NCBI GenBank assembly: GCA_945891385.1
Contig: CAMDDJ010000013.1
Span: forward strand, 1 to 64,000
Direction: 5' to 3'
DNA from: Candidatus Kuenenia stuttgartensis
GTDB taxonomy: Bacteria > Planctomycetota > Planctomycetia > Pirellulales > UBA1268
DNA: 64,000 nt
The position numbers and the translations under genes are program-made. Positions 8,738 through 18,280 of this stretch are shown piece by piece. Every line of letters starts with the position of its first letter. Within the stretch, counting starts at the first letter, position 1. A model generated the notes under the pieces. The model ran no database searches. It was not told where the DNA came from and worked only from the letters and a program-made list of their open reading frames with translations.

Positions 8738-11700
8738 CGCACGACCCCGGCCACCACAAGCCCTTCGAGCTCACCGAGTATCCGCTCCCCTCCGGCACGG
8801 TCGTGGAGGCGAGCGCAGGCACGGGCAAGACCTACTCCGTGGCGGCCTATGTGACGCACGCGTTGGCCAGCGACGAGAGCCTGCGGATCGGTGGGATCCT
8901 CGTCACGACCTACACCCGCAACGCCGCCGCCGAACTCCGCGATCGGATCCGTGGCCGGCTGGTCACGACCGCCCGGCTGCTCCGCACGGTGGCCACCGAG
9001 GGCCGCGACGAACTCGATGCGAAACTGCTCGCCGCTGCCCCCGACGAGCGGCTCGCGATCGCCCGGCGACTCGAGCGGGCCGTGGCCGAATTCGACACGG
9101 CCACGATCGGCACGATCCATTCCATCTGCGGCCGCGTGCTGCGGATGGCGGGAATCGAGCCAGGCCAGGCGGCCGACGAGGATCTCCTCGAACGGACGGT
9201 GGCCGAGGCGGTCAACGATGCGGTGGTCACCGAAGCCGCCGCGGGCCGAGCCTGGGACGAGGAGCGGCTCGTCGAGCTCGTCACCGCCGCGCTCCGCGAC
9301 CCCTTCATCGTGCCCTGGTTCGACCCGACGAACCGGCCTCCGGAGGAGGTCGACCTTCTGAAACAGGCCGCGACGATCGTGAGGGCCTGTGTCGAACGGG
9401 TGCAGGGGGCGATGCGGGCCACGCCGAGCTTCGACGACCTCCTGCGGCTGGCCTGGGAGGAGGTGCGCCGGGCCGATCGAGTGGGGCTCGTGACGGAACT
9501 CCGCCGCCGGTTTCGGCTCGCGATCGTGGACGAGGCCCAGGACACGAGCCGGCTGCAGTGGGAGTTTTTCCACGAACTGTTTCCGACCGACGACGTCGAG
9601 CGGCGGCTGGTCGCGGTGGGCGACCCCAAGCAGGCGATCTACGGCTTCCGCGGCGCCGACATCACGGCCTACCTCCGGTTTGCCGCGGGGGATGGGAGCG
9701 GGCGGCCCCGCCGCACGCTCGCCGTCAACTTCCGCTCCGACGGCCCGCTGCTCGAGACGCTCAACGAGGCAATGGCGGGCGCCTCGTTCGGCCCGGGCAT
9801 CGAATACCAGCCGGTTTCGCCGGCCGAGCACCGCGGCGCGTCGCGGCTGGTCGATCTGCCTCCGGTCGAGTTCATCGGCCTGGGCGATGCCTGGGCCACC
9901 GACACCGCGGTTCGCAAGGTGTTCGAACTCCTCGAGCGCGGGCGATTCAAGGCGGGCGAGGAAGCCGAGCCTCAGGAACTGCCGATCACGCCGCGGGATA
10001 TCTGCGTGCTCGTGCGGATCAATTCGATCGGAGCGGCGATCGAGGAGCGGCTGGCGCGGCTCGGCATCCCGGCGGTGAGCACCGGCACGGCCAGCGTGAT
10101 GCAGGGCCAGACGGCCGACGACCTGCGGGTGTTGTTCGAGGCGATGGAACGGCCCGGCAGCGGGAGCCGCGTGCGGCGGGCCGCGGCCACGATGTTCTTC
10201 GGCTACCCGCTCACCGACGTCGGCCGGCTGGGCGAGGCGGCCGAACAGGCGGTGCAGGAGCGGATCGCGGCGCTGCATGGGATTCTCCGCAGCCGCGGCA
10301 TCGCGGCGGTGCGGGCCGCGATCATGGGCGACGTGGCGCTGGGCAGCCGGCTGGCCGCCGGCTCCGAGGGCGAGCGGCACGTGGTAGACCTGGCCCATCT
10401 CGTGGAACTGCTGCACGACGCGTCGGGCGGCCGCGGCTGCCATGCCCGGGCGATGCTCGAACAGATGGCCGACCTGGCCCGCCGCGATGAGAAGTCGGAC
10501 CTCGTCAGCCGCCGCGTCGAGAGCGACGAAGACGCCGTGCGGATCATGTCGGTGCACGTGGCCAAGGGGCTCGAGTTTCCCTGCGTCGTGGTGGTGGATG
10601 ACTGGGAGGAGAAGCGTCGAGCGCCCCGCGGTCCGGCCGTGTTCTATGCCGGCAGCGAACGGCGGCTCGACCTGGCCTACGCACTCACCGGCACCGCTTC
10701 GCCGGTCGCCACCGCCGCCGTTCTGGCCGATGCCAACGAGGAACTCCGCCGGCTGTTCTACGTGGCCGTGACCAGGCCGCGGCATCACCTCTGCGTGATC
10801 CGACCGGCCGACGGGAGCGATGGCGTGATCGAGGCGACGCTCACCAACCCGCCGCCGCTCCGCGACGCCTCCGACCTGCCGTTGCCGCCCGCCCGCTGGC
10901 GACCGCGATCCGATCAGGCCAAGAGCGGCGCCGCGGCAGCGGTGGCCCCGCTGCCGCCGGAGGTGAAGCAGACCTATCGCCGCACCTCCTTCAGCGGGAT
11001 CGTGGCGGCGGCCGCGCATGGCCAAGCTGGCGACCACACGCCCGTCGGACGCGGCCACGATGAAGGGCTCGCCGCCGCCGGCAGCACCGGCGACTTCGCG
11101 CCGCCGACAGCCGTCGAGGCTGCGACGCCGCAGCCTGAGCAGGCCGCCCCCGATCTCACATCGTTTTCGATCCCCGACCTGCCCGCCGGCACGGCCTTCG
11201 GGTCGGCCGTCCACGAGATCTTCGAAGAGCTCGAAATCGATCCGGCCGCCGATGCGACGGCCCGCGCCGCCGCCGTCGCCCGCACGGTAGCCGACGTGGC
11301 CAGCTCCGCGATCCTCCGGCCGTATCACGAGCCACTGGCCGCCATGATCTCGGCTGCGATCGAGACTCCCTTCGGCGGACCGCCGGCCGCGGCGTTTCGC
11401 GAGCTTCGGTTCGCCGACTTCTCGGCGGCCGACCGGCTCGTGGAACTCGACTTCGAGATGGGCCTCGCCAGCCTCGCCGCCGGCGTGAAGGCGAGCGATG
11501 TGGGCCGGGTGCTGGCCGCAAGCCTGCCCGCCGACGACACGCTCGCCCGCTACGCCCGGGTGCTGGCCGGGCCGACCTTCGACATCCCGCTCGCCGGGCT
11601 GATCAACGGCTCGATCGACGCGGTGCTCCGGCTGCCCGGTCGGCCGGCCGACGATCCGCGGCTGGTGATCGCCGACTACAAGACCAACCGGCTTCACCGG

Positions 11701-12033
11701 CGAGCCGACGCCGTGCCGCTGGCTGCCTATGCCCCGAGCCGGCTCGGGGCCGCCATGGCCGACCATCATTATCCGCTCCAGGCCGTCGTCTACGGCACGG
11801 CCGTCTATCGGCTGCTCCGCTGGCGGCTCGCTCCGGTGAAGCCGCCGGGCTGGGATGCCGGCGAGTGCCTGGCGGGTGTCGTCTACGGATTCATCCGCGG
11901 CATGCACGGACCGAACACACCGACCGATGAGTATGGCCATCGCTATGGAGTCTTCGCCTGGGTGCCGCCGCCGACGCTCTGGCGACAGCTCAGCGATCTC
12001 TTTGCCGGGAAGCACACGGAGGCCAGCCGATGA
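8734..12033 (+). CDS. recB: Exodeoxyribonuclease V subunit beta (RecB): UvrD-type helicase and nuclease
   Basis: The helicase motifs are in order: Walker A VEASAGTGKTYSVAAY (about residue 30), Walker B LAIVDEAQDTSRLQWEFF, motif III VAVGDPKQAIYGFRGADI, motif IV VNFRSDGPLLETLN, motif V IMSVHVAKGLEFPCVVV and motif VI LRRLFYVAVTRPRHHL. The C-terminal PD-(D/E)XK nuclease looks intact: GSAVHEIFEEL supplies the His (about residue 826), SIDAVLR the first Asp, and LVIADYKTNR (about 982) the D-x-K pair. RecB is the 3'-5' motor and the only nuclease of RecBCD. At 1099 residues it is slightly shorter than the enterobacterial protein. It overlaps recC and recD by 4 nt each. Confidence 0.95.
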   Translation: MTHDPGHHKPFELTEYPLPSGTVVEASAGTGKTYSVAAYVTHALASDESLRIGGILVTTYTRNAAAELRDRIRGRLVTTARLLRTVATEGRDELDAKLLAAAPDERLAIARRLERAVAEFDTATIGTIHSICGRVLRMAGIEPGQAADEDLLERTVAEAVNDAVVTEAAAGRAWDEERLVELVTAALRDPFIVPWFDPTNRPPEEVDLLKQAATIVRACVERVQGAMRATPSFDDLLRLAWEEVRRADRVGLVTELRRRFRLAIVDEAQDTSRLQWEFFHELFPTDDVERRLVAVGDPKQAIYGFRGADITAYLRFAAGDGSGRPRRTLAVNFRSDGPLLETLNEAMAGASFGPGIEYQPVSPAEHRGASRLVDLPPVEFIGLGDAWATDTAVRKVFELLERGRFKAGEEAEPQELPITPRDICVLVRINSIGAAIEERLARLGIPAVSTGTASVMQGQTADDLRVLFEAMERPGSGSRVRRAAATMFFGYPLTDVGRLGEAAEQAVQERIAALHGILRSRGIAAVRAAIMGDVALGSRLAAGSEGERHVVDLAHLVELLHDASGGRGCHARAMLEQMADLARRDEKSDLVSRRVESDEDAVRIMSVHVAKGLEFPCVVVVDDWEEKRRAPRGPAVFYAGSERRLDLAYALTGTASPVATAAVLADANEELRRLFYVAVTRPRHHLCVIRPADGSDGVIEATLTNPPPLRDASDLPLPPARWRPRSDQAKSGAAAAVAPLPPEVKQTYRRTSFSGIVAAAAHGQAGDHTPVGRGHDEGLAAAGSTGDFAPPTAVEAATPQPEQAAPDLTSFSIPDLPAGTAFGSAVHEIFEELEIDPAADATARAAAVARTVADVASSAILRPYHEPLAAMISAAIETPFGGPPAAAFRELRFADFSAADRLVELDFEMGLASLAAGVKASDVGRVLAASLPADDTLARYARVLAGPTFDIPLAGLINGSIDAVLRLPGRPADDPRLVIADYKTNRLHRRADAVPLAAYAPSRLGAAMADHHYPLQAVVYGTAVYRLLRWRLAPVKPPGWDAGECLAGVVYGFIRGMHGPNTPTDEYGHRYGVFAWVPPPTLWRQLSDLFAGKHTEASR

Positions 12034-13832
12034 ATCTCTCGACACCCCGGTTGGCCGCGTCGCCACCGCCGAGCATCGCCGCCGTTGTCGATGCCGGCAT
12101 CCTCTCGGCCGACGATGTCGCTGCGGTGGGGGTCTTCGTGTCGCTGGCCGCGCGGGACGAGCCGCTGGCACTGGAGCCGCTAGCCTGGGTCGCCCTCGGC
12201 CTGGCCGTCCGCACGCCCCGCGATGGCCACACCTGCGTCGATCTCGCGCGGATTGGTGAGTGGTTTGGCGGGGCGAGTCGTGATGGGGCCGAGGCCGACG
12301 CCATGCTTCCCTGGCCAACCGATGCCGCGGCGTGGAAGGCCGCCCTCGATTCCGCCGGTCCGCTGGTGGGCGTGCCCGGGGAGCGGCGGCCGTTCATCGT
12401 CGACGGCGATCGGCTCTATCTCGCCCGCTCGCTCCACGAGGAAAAGGCCATCGCGAAACGGCTGGCCGGGGGCAGCCAGACGGAACCGGGCGCGGAACCT
12501 GACGGCACCGTCGCTGCAGAGCCACCGCGGGGCCGGGTGCGGATCCTGCTCGGTGGGCCGGGCACGGGCAAGACGACGGAGGTGGCCCGCCGGCTGATCG
12601 AGAAGTTCACGGCCGACCCGCTGACGCGGATCGCACTGGCCGCGCCGACGGGCAAGGCAGCCGCCCGGATGGCCGAGGCCCTGCGGAATCGCTGCGTGGC
12701 CGAGCAGGCGCCGCAGGAGGTGCTCGACGCGATCGACGCGGCCCGGCCCGTGACGGTCCACCGGCTCCTGAAGATGCGACCCCAGGGCACGCCGCGGTAT
12801 CGGTTTCATGCCGACCATCCGCTCGCCTACGACCTCGTGGTGGTAGATGAGACCTCGATGCTTTCGAGCGCCCTGATGTATCGGCTGCTGGAAGCGGTCT
12901 CGGTCGATACGGAGCTCTTGCTCGTGGGCGATCCCGACCAGCTGGCGAGCGTGGAAGCCGGCTCGGTGCTCGCCGACATCGCCCGCGCGGCGGCGCGGCC
13001 GGGCTCCCCGCTAGCGACCGTGACCGACCGGCTGGTGACGCGGCATCGCTTCGGCGCCGAGATCGGGGCCCTCGCCGACGCGATCCTCGCCGGCGACGCG
13101 GCCGGCGTGCTCGATCTGCTCGACACCGCCCGGGCCCAGCCCGCCGGACTGTTCGGGGGGCCGATCGCCTGGGTGGAGCCCGGCTCGCCCGGGTTTCGCT
13201 CACTGGTCGCCGAAGTCGTGGCTCAGGCCCGACGGCTCGGCACGCTCGCCCGCGATGGCGATGCCCCGGCCGCGGTCGAAGCCCAGAAAAATCTTCAGGT
13301 GCTCTGCGCCCATCGCGGCGGCCCGCTCGGCGCGGCGGGCTGGAACACGCTCGTCGAGCGGCAGCTCGGTGTGTTTGGCGGGCCGCCCTGGTATCCGGGC
13401 CGCCCGGTGATGATCACCCGCAACACGCCCGCGCTCGATCTCTTCAACGGCGACATCGGCCTGGCCGTGCCTGCGGCCGATGAGGCAGCCAAGGAATCGG
13501 GTTCGCTCCGCCTGGAGGTGGCCTTTCCGCAGGGCCGGTCGGTCAGAAGGGTTTCAGTGACCCGGCTCGACGAGGTGGCCACGGTCCACGGGCTCACGAT
13601 CCACAAGAGCCAGGGGTCGGAGTATCGCCACGCGATCGTGGTGCTCCCCGAACGGGCCAGCCGAATTCTCTCCCGCGAACTCCTCTATACGGGCGTGACG
13701 CGGGCGATCGACCACGTCACGGTGGTAGGCTCGCGCGACGTGATCACCGCCGCCGTGGCCCGGCCGATCCGTCGAGCCAGCGGCCTCGCCGACCGGCTGG
13801 AAGGCCTCTCAGCGAGCGGCGGCGCCGAGTAG
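12030..13832 (+). CDS. recD: Exodeoxyribonuclease V subunit alpha (RecD), 5'-3' helicase
   Basis: The ATG at 12030 overlaps the recB stop. The protein of 600 residues has an N-terminal RecD domain and a superfamily-1B helicase core: Walker A LLGGPGTGKTTEVARRLI (about residue 175), Walker B DLVVVDETSMLSSALMYRL, LLVGDPDQLASVEAGSVLAD, the GLTIHKSQGSEYRHAIVVLP block and the terminal LLYTGVTRA motif. The length matches E. coli RecD (about 608), not the longer RecD2, and the operon with recC and recB confirms the trimeric enzyme. It would be the faster motor on the 5'-ended strand. No following gene is coupled; repeat R2 and a promoter separate it from the SbcD-type gene. Confidence 0.94.
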   Translation: MNLSTPRLAASPPPSIAAVVDAGILSADDVAAVGVFVSLAARDEPLALEPLAWVALGLAVRTPRDGHTCVDLARIGEWFGGASRDGAEADAMLPWPTDAAAWKAALDSAGPLVGVPGERRPFIVDGDRLYLARSLHEEKAIAKRLAGGSQTEPGAEPDGTVAAEPPRGRVRILLGGPGTGKTTEVARRLIEKFTADPLTRIALAAPTGKAAARMAEALRNRCVAEQAPQEVLDAIDAARPVTVHRLLKMRPQGTPRYRFHADHPLAYDLVVVDETSMLSSALMYRLLEAVSVDTELLLVGDPDQLASVEAGSVLADIARAAARPGSPLATVTDRLVTRHRFGAEIGALADAILAGDAAGVLDLLDTARAQPAGLFGGPIAWVEPGSPGFRSLVAEVVAQARRLGTLARDGDAPAAVEAQKNLQVLCAHRGGPLGAAGWNTLVERQLGVFGGPPWYPGRPVMITRNTPALDLFNGDIGLAVPAADEAAKESGSLRLEVAFPQGRSVRRVSVTRLDEVATVHGLTIHKSQGSEYRHAIVVLPERASRILSRELLYTGVTRAIDHVTVVGSRDVITAAVARPIRRASGLADRLEGLSASGGAE

Positions 13833-13873
13833 AAACATCGGTTGGTTCGGAGGAGTTGCCCGTACCAATCGAG

Positions 13874-13964
13874 CGGCGTAGGAAACCAGCGGAGCCATGG
13901 ATGGCGGAGCGCAGTTTCCTCCGAGTGAGCGGAGGCCTGGAGGGCCGGAGCGAACGTCCGGCGA
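13874..13964. repeat. Dispersed intergenic repeat R2, copy A
   Basis: Copy A starts with CGGCGTAGGAAACC and ends with GGAGCGAACGTCCGGCGA. The same ends and a similar middle (TTTCCTCCGAG followed by a GAGCG run) occur at 58578-58669. Inside, GGAAAC and GTTTCC form a hairpin pair. It fills most of the gap between recD and the SbcD-type gene. No ORF, transposase or target-site duplication is visible, so it is best seen as a REP-like non-coding element. Confidence 0.6.
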
Positions 13965-14028
13965 GATGGTGCGGGCAACTCCGGCGAGATTGGGCTCTTT
14001 TCGCCGCCCGCGAGCCGGCGAACCACGC

Positions 14029-14056
14029 TTGACTCGGGATTGAACTTTCGTACACT
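14029..14056 (+). promoter_or_regulatory. Likely sigma-70-type promoter of the SbcD/SbcC-type pair
   Basis: TTGACT at 14029-14034 and TACACT at 14051-14056 are separated by 16 bp and lie about 40 bp upstream of the preferred GTG start at 14097. The segment is more AT-rich than its surroundings. The assignment is by sequence match only. Confidence 0.45.
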
Positions 14057-14096
14057 GCCGAGGCTGCCGTTCGATTCGGCCGCATCGGAGCCGCCC

Positions 14097-15434
14097 GTGA
14101 TCAGCTTTGTCCACACCGCCGACTGGCAGATCGGCAAGCCGTTTGCCTCGATCACCGACCCGGCCAAACGGGCCCGGGTGCAGCAGGAGCGGATCGAGGC
14201 CATCCGTCGGATCGGCAGCGTTGTCCGCGAGCGCCGCGCGGCCTTCGTGGTCGTGGCCGGCGACCTCTTCGATTCGCCCACGCCGACCAACGCCGTCGTC
14301 GCCGCGGCGCTCGACGCAATCGCGTCGCTCGAAGTGCCGGTCTACTGCATCCCGGGCAACCACGACCACGGCGGCCCGGGCAGTCTCTGGGACCAGGCGT
14401 TCTTCAAGAGTGAGCATCGGCGGCTCGCGGCCAACTTCCACCTGCTGCTCGAACCGGAGCCGGTCGTGGTCGATCTCGCCGGCGGTGCAGCCGAGCCTGC
14501 GAGCGTCGTGCTGCTCCCCTGCCCCTTGCGCCGCCGCCATGAGGCCGACGACCCCACCGCCTGGATTCGCACGCTCGACTTCACGCCCTTCGGCGAGCGG
14601 CCGCGAATCATGATCGCCCACGGCAGCACGACTGTCTTCGCCTCCGGCGGCACGAGCCAGGCCGATGACGAGGAGCCGACCGCGGCAGGCATCAACACGC
14701 TCGCGCTCGATCGGCTGCCGCTCGACGAGCTCGACTACCTGGCCCTCGGCGACTGGCATGGCTTCCTCGCCGCCGGCCCCAAGGCCTTCTATAGCGGCGC
14801 TCCCGAGGTCGACCGGTTTCCCAAGCCGGGCCAGCGGCCGGGCCAGGTGGCCGTGGTCGCGGCGGCGCGGGGCGACCAGCCGCGGGTGGAGCCGGTGGCC
14901 ACGGGCCGTTTCCGCTGGCTCGTTCACGCGTTTGACCTCGGCGACGACGGTCCCCGGCAGCTCGACGACTGGCTGGCCGAGGCCGCCCGGCCGACCGCCC
15001 CCGGCGAGCCCGGCTTCGATGCGGCGCTGGCACGACTGGAGGTGAGCGGCAGCGTGTCCCTGGCCCAGCGGGCCGAGTTCGACCGGATCGTCGAGTCGTG
15101 GACAGCCCGGCTCCTGCGGCTCGATCTCGACGACCAGACCGTTCTGGCGCCATCGGCCGACGAGATCCGTGAACTCGCCGAGCGGCCAGGGGATCCGATC
15201 ATCGCCCGGGTGGCCACCGAACTCGTCGCGATGCTCGACGGCACTGCGGCAGCCGCGGCCACCGCCCCTGCGGCCGAGCCCGACGTCATCCGCCGCGCGG
15301 TCCACATTCTTCACGCCCTCGTGACCGCCGCCGATACCGAGCCGGCCGAGGCCCAGCCCCCGGCCTGCGACGCCCGCACCGCGGCCGAGCCGGCGGCCGC
15401 CCTCCCAGCCCCCGCCGAGGAAGCCGCCCCGTGA
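14097..15434 (+). CDS. SbcD/Mre11-like DNA repair exonuclease (metallophosphoesterase)
   Basis: The track ORF starts at 14040, but homology-like sequence begins at GTG 14097 (VISFVHTADWQIGKPF), leaving a 40-bp leader after the promoter. Calcineurin-like phosphoesterase motifs follow in order: TADWQIG, VVAGDLFDSPTPTN, CIPGNHDHGG, IMIAHGSTTVF and YLALGDWHGF. In the first motif the usual D-x-H reads D-x-Q, a variant I believe occurs in a bacterial Mre11-like subfamily; it removes one standard metal ligand. Length about 445 residues. The gene overlaps the SbcC-type ATPase (GTGA at 15431), as in SbcCD, which opens hairpins and processes blocked DNA ends. The C-terminal tail is Ala/Glu/Pro-rich. 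Confidence 0.88.
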   Translation: MISFVHTADWQIGKPFASITDPAKRARVQQERIEAIRRIGSVVRERRAAFVVVAGDLFDSPTPTNAVVAAALDAIASLEVPVYCIPGNHDHGGPGSLWDQAFFKSEHRRLAANFHLLLEPEPVVVDLAGGAAEPASVVLLPCPLRRRHEADDPTAWIRTLDFTPFGERPRIMIAHGSTTVFASGGTSQADDEEPTAAGINTLALDRLPLDELDYLALGDWHGFLAAGPKAFYSGAPEVDRFPKPGQRPGQVAVVAAARGDQPRVEPVATGRFRWLVHAFDLGDDGPRQLDDWLAEAARPTAPGEPGFDAALARLEVSGSVSLAQRAEFDRIVESWTARLLRLDLDDQTVLAPSADEIRELAERPGDPIIARVATELVAMLDGTAAAAATAPAAEPDVIRRAVHILHALVTAADTEPAEAQPPACDARTAAEPAAALPAPAEEAAP

Positions 15435-18277
15435 AGCTCCTCGCTGTGACGGTCGAAAACTACCGCGTCTTGAAGACCGCGACCGTGGCCTTCGACCCGG
15501 CCCGCACGGTGGTCGGCGGCGATCAGGAGTTTGGCAAGAGCACGCTCGTCGAGGCGATCCACAACGCCTTCTTCCTGAAGAGCCGCGGCACCGGCGGGCC
15601 GCACAAGGCGATGCGGTCCGACCTCCATCCAGGCCATCCCGCCGTCACGCTCTCCTTCGAGACCGGCGGCCGCAAGTACACGATCAAGAAGACGTTTGCC
15701 GGCAACGCCGCCGCCTCCGCCACGATGCTCACCGACGAGGGGCCTGCCACCGACGCAGCTGCTGGCTCCGGCCGGAGTGCGGGGGGCCGCACGCTCCACG
15801 GCGACGAGGCCGAGGCCCGGATCCACGACCTGCTCCGGGCGGAGAACCTCGGCAGCCGCACGGTGGACAGCCGCCTCAAGATGCAGTGGTCGCACCTCTG
15901 GGTCTGGCAGGGCACGTCGGGTGCCGATCCGGTGAGCCACGCCAACATGGAGAAGGCGTCCGAACAGCTCCGCAGCCGGCTGGGCCGGCTGGGCGGCGGC
16001 GGCGTGCTCGAATCGTCGCTCGACGCGCGGGCGAGCCGCGAGCTCGACGCCCGCAAGGCGGCGATCTTTCGTGACAACGGCGGTATCAAAACAGGCTCAG
16101 ACCTCGCTCGGGCCGGCGACGAAACCGCCGACGCCGAGGCGGCGTATGCCGCCGCCACCCTGCTCGTGGACAGCCTCGACGCGGCCGTCGCTACGATCGA
16201 CGCAGCCGACCGCACGATCGCCCTTACCGACGCCAATCTGGAGATTCATGCCGCCGAAGCCCAGGCCGTGGCCGATAAGCTCCGCTCGGTCAATGACCTG
16301 CGAATCCGGCTTGCCGAAGAAGAGGCTTCGGCCCGGGAAGCCGCGGCCGCCCTGGATGAGATCACCAAGGCCGATGCTGAGATCCACAGCTGTGAGGGGC
16401 GACTGGCCGGACTCGAGCAATCGATCGAACCGGCCACGAAGCGACTGGCCGAGCTAGCCGCAACGGAAACCGCGGCCTCGACGGCCGTGACCGAAGCGTT
16501 TGCCGCGGTCGACTCGGCCAGCACCCGCCAGCAGGAGGCAGCTACCGCCGTCGCCCTCCTCGAACTCTGCGAGCAGCGGGCCCGGCTTACGGTCGAGCGG
16601 CACGGTCTCGGCGGCCGCTGCCGGCGGATCGAGGCCCTCCGCGGCAAGGTGGCCGCCCTCGAAGCCGAACGACGATCGCTTCCCGCGATCACGCCCGACG
16701 ACCTGGTCCGGCTCGACGCGCTCGAGCGGACTCGCGACGCTGCGGCCACCACGCTCGATGTGATCGCCACGAAGGTGGAACTCGTGAGCGGCCCCAGCCC
16801 TGCCCGGCTGGCGGGCGAGTCACTGACGCCGGGCACCGCCGTCACGATCACCGCCGAGAGCGATCTCGTCGTCGGGCCGCCCGGCGGCGAAACGATCCTG
16901 AGGATCGCCCCCGGCGGTGGTCGGTCGCTGGCTGACGCCACCCGAGCCAGCCAGACGGCCGAGCGAGAACTCGCGGCAGTCCTCGACGGGCTCAAGATCG
17001 AATCCGTGGCCACGGCCCGACGGGCCGTGGCCCGCCTCCAGGCGATCGCGGCCGAGATCGCGGCCCAGGAGGGGGCGATCGACGGACTCGGTGGCGACGG
17101 TGCCCGCCGTGAGTTCGAGGCCCTCGTTGGCAAGATCACGAGCGTCGAGGCCGAGATCCTCCGCCGGGGCGGCGATGATTTCGAACTCAAACCTGGCGAG
17201 GGCCACGAGCCGCCGGCCGGCTCCGACGCCGGACAGACCGAAGCAGCCATGCGGCAGGCCGAGTCCCTCAAGGCAGCCATTCATGTTCGGCTCGTGGAGG
17301 CCCACACGTCACGCGACCAGGCCTCGAAAGACGCCGCCCGGGCCAGCGCTGCCGCTGCCGCCGCCCGCAAGCGGCACGACGAGGCGGCCGCGACCCGGCG
17401 CCAGGTGGCCGAATCGATCCAGGCGACCAAGGCCACGATCGATTCCCTCACGGCCCGTCGGGCGATCCTCGTCGAGCGGTGTGGAGGCGACCGGGCTGCC
17501 ACGATCGCCGCGCGAACGACGGCGGCCGGTGCGGCGGCTGCCGCAGCCAAGACAACGCAGGATTCGCTGACGCGGCTCGCGCCCGACTCCCTCGCCCGGG
17601 AGCAGACCCGGCTTGAACGCGCGACCGCCAACCTGCGTTCGCAGCGACAGGAGGCCGAGACGGCCCGTCAAGTGGCTCGCGAGAAACTCCGCCGTGAGGG
17701 CACCGAAGACCCGCGCGAGGATCTGGCTCGGGCGACCGTCCGTCGCCGGCTCGCCACGGCCAGACTCGCCAATGCCCGCCGCGAGGCCGATGCCACGCGA
17801 CTGCTGGCGGATCTGTTTGCCGAGAAGAAGCGCGACGTCGAATCGCAGTTTGTGGCACCGCTTTCGAGTCGCGTGGCCGATTACCTCCGCACGATCCTGG
17901 GGCCCGACACCGCCGTCGACCTCGGTTACGCAGGTGGCCGGTTCGAGCGGCTTTCCGTGGCCCGCGGCGAATTCGGCAACGTCACCTGGGATTTTTCGAG
18001 CCTGAGCGGCGGCACGCGAGAACAGGTCGGCGCGGCCTTCCGGCTAGCGATGGCCGAGATCTTGGCCGAGGCCCACGACGGCACGCTCCCGATCATCTTC
18101 GACGACGCCTTCACCAACAGCGACGCCAAGCGGCAGCTGAAACTCCAGCGGCTGCTCGATCTCGCCGCCGACCGCGGCCTCCAGGTGATCGTGTTTTCCT
18201 GCACGCCAGAGGACTACGCCGGCCTGGGCGCCCAGCAGGTGTCGCTGCCGCGACCGAACGCAGCCAGCAGAGCGTGA
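15431..18277 (+). CDS. SbcC/Rad50-like SMC-type ATPase
   Basis: The protein has 948 residues with a split ABC ATPase: an N-terminal Walker A variant VVGGDQEFGKSTLVEAIHNA (about residues 31-50) and a C-terminal signature SLSGGTREQVGAAFRLAMAE followed by Walker B LPIIFDDAFTNSD. Between them (about 190-830) lies an Ala/Glu/Arg-rich coiled coil with many AEEEASARE-like stretches. I find no CxxC zinc-hook motif at the coiled-coil apex, unlike canonical SbcC/Rad50. It should pair with the overlapping SbcD-type nuclease to regulate access to DNA ends. The start is GTG at 15431. Its place directly after recCBD makes this a DNA-break-processing island. Confidence 0.87.
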   Translation: MKLLAVTVENYRVLKTATVAFDPARTVVGGDQEFGKSTLVEAIHNAFFLKSRGTGGPHKAMRSDLHPGHPAVTLSFETGGRKYTIKKTFAGNAAASATMLTDEGPATDAAAGSGRSAGGRTLHGDEAEARIHDLLRAENLGSRTVDSRLKMQWSHLWVWQGTSGADPVSHANMEKASEQLRSRLGRLGGGGVLESSLDARASRELDARKAAIFRDNGGIKTGSDLARAGDETADAEAAYAAATLLVDSLDAAVATIDAADRTIALTDANLEIHAAEAQAVADKLRSVNDLRIRLAEEEASAREAAAALDEITKADAEIHSCEGRLAGLEQSIEPATKRLAELAATETAASTAVTEAFAAVDSASTRQQEAATAVALLELCEQRARLTVERHGLGGRCRRIEALRGKVAALEAERRSLPAITPDDLVRLDALERTRDAAATTLDVIATKVELVSGPSPARLAGESLTPGTAVTITAESDLVVGPPGGETILRIAPGGGRSLADATRASQTAERELAAVLDGLKIESVATARRAVARLQAIAAEIAAQEGAIDGLGGDGARREFEALVGKITSVEAEILRRGGDDFELKPGEGHEPPAGSDAGQTEAAMRQAESLKAAIHVRLVEAHTSRDQASKDAARASAAAAAARKRHDEAAATRRQVAESIQATKATIDSLTARRAILVERCGGDRAATIAARTTAAGAAAAAAKTTQDSLTRLAPDSLAREQTRLERATANLRSQRQEAETARQVAREKLRREGTEDPREDLARATVRRRLATARLANARREADATRLLADLFAEKKRDVESQFVAPLSSRVADYLRTILGPDTAVDLGYAGGRFERLSVARGEFGNVTWDFSSLSGGTREQVGAAFRLAMAEILAEAHDGTLPIIFDDAFTNSDAKRQLKLQRLLDLAADRGLQVIVFSCTPEDYAGLGAQQVSLPRPNAASRA

Positions 18278-18280
18278 TCG

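Noticed and set aside
8680-12318. 1212-aa minus-strand ORF opposite recB
   Set aside because: Shadow of recB; no domain and no start signal, while recB motifs are complete on the plus strand.
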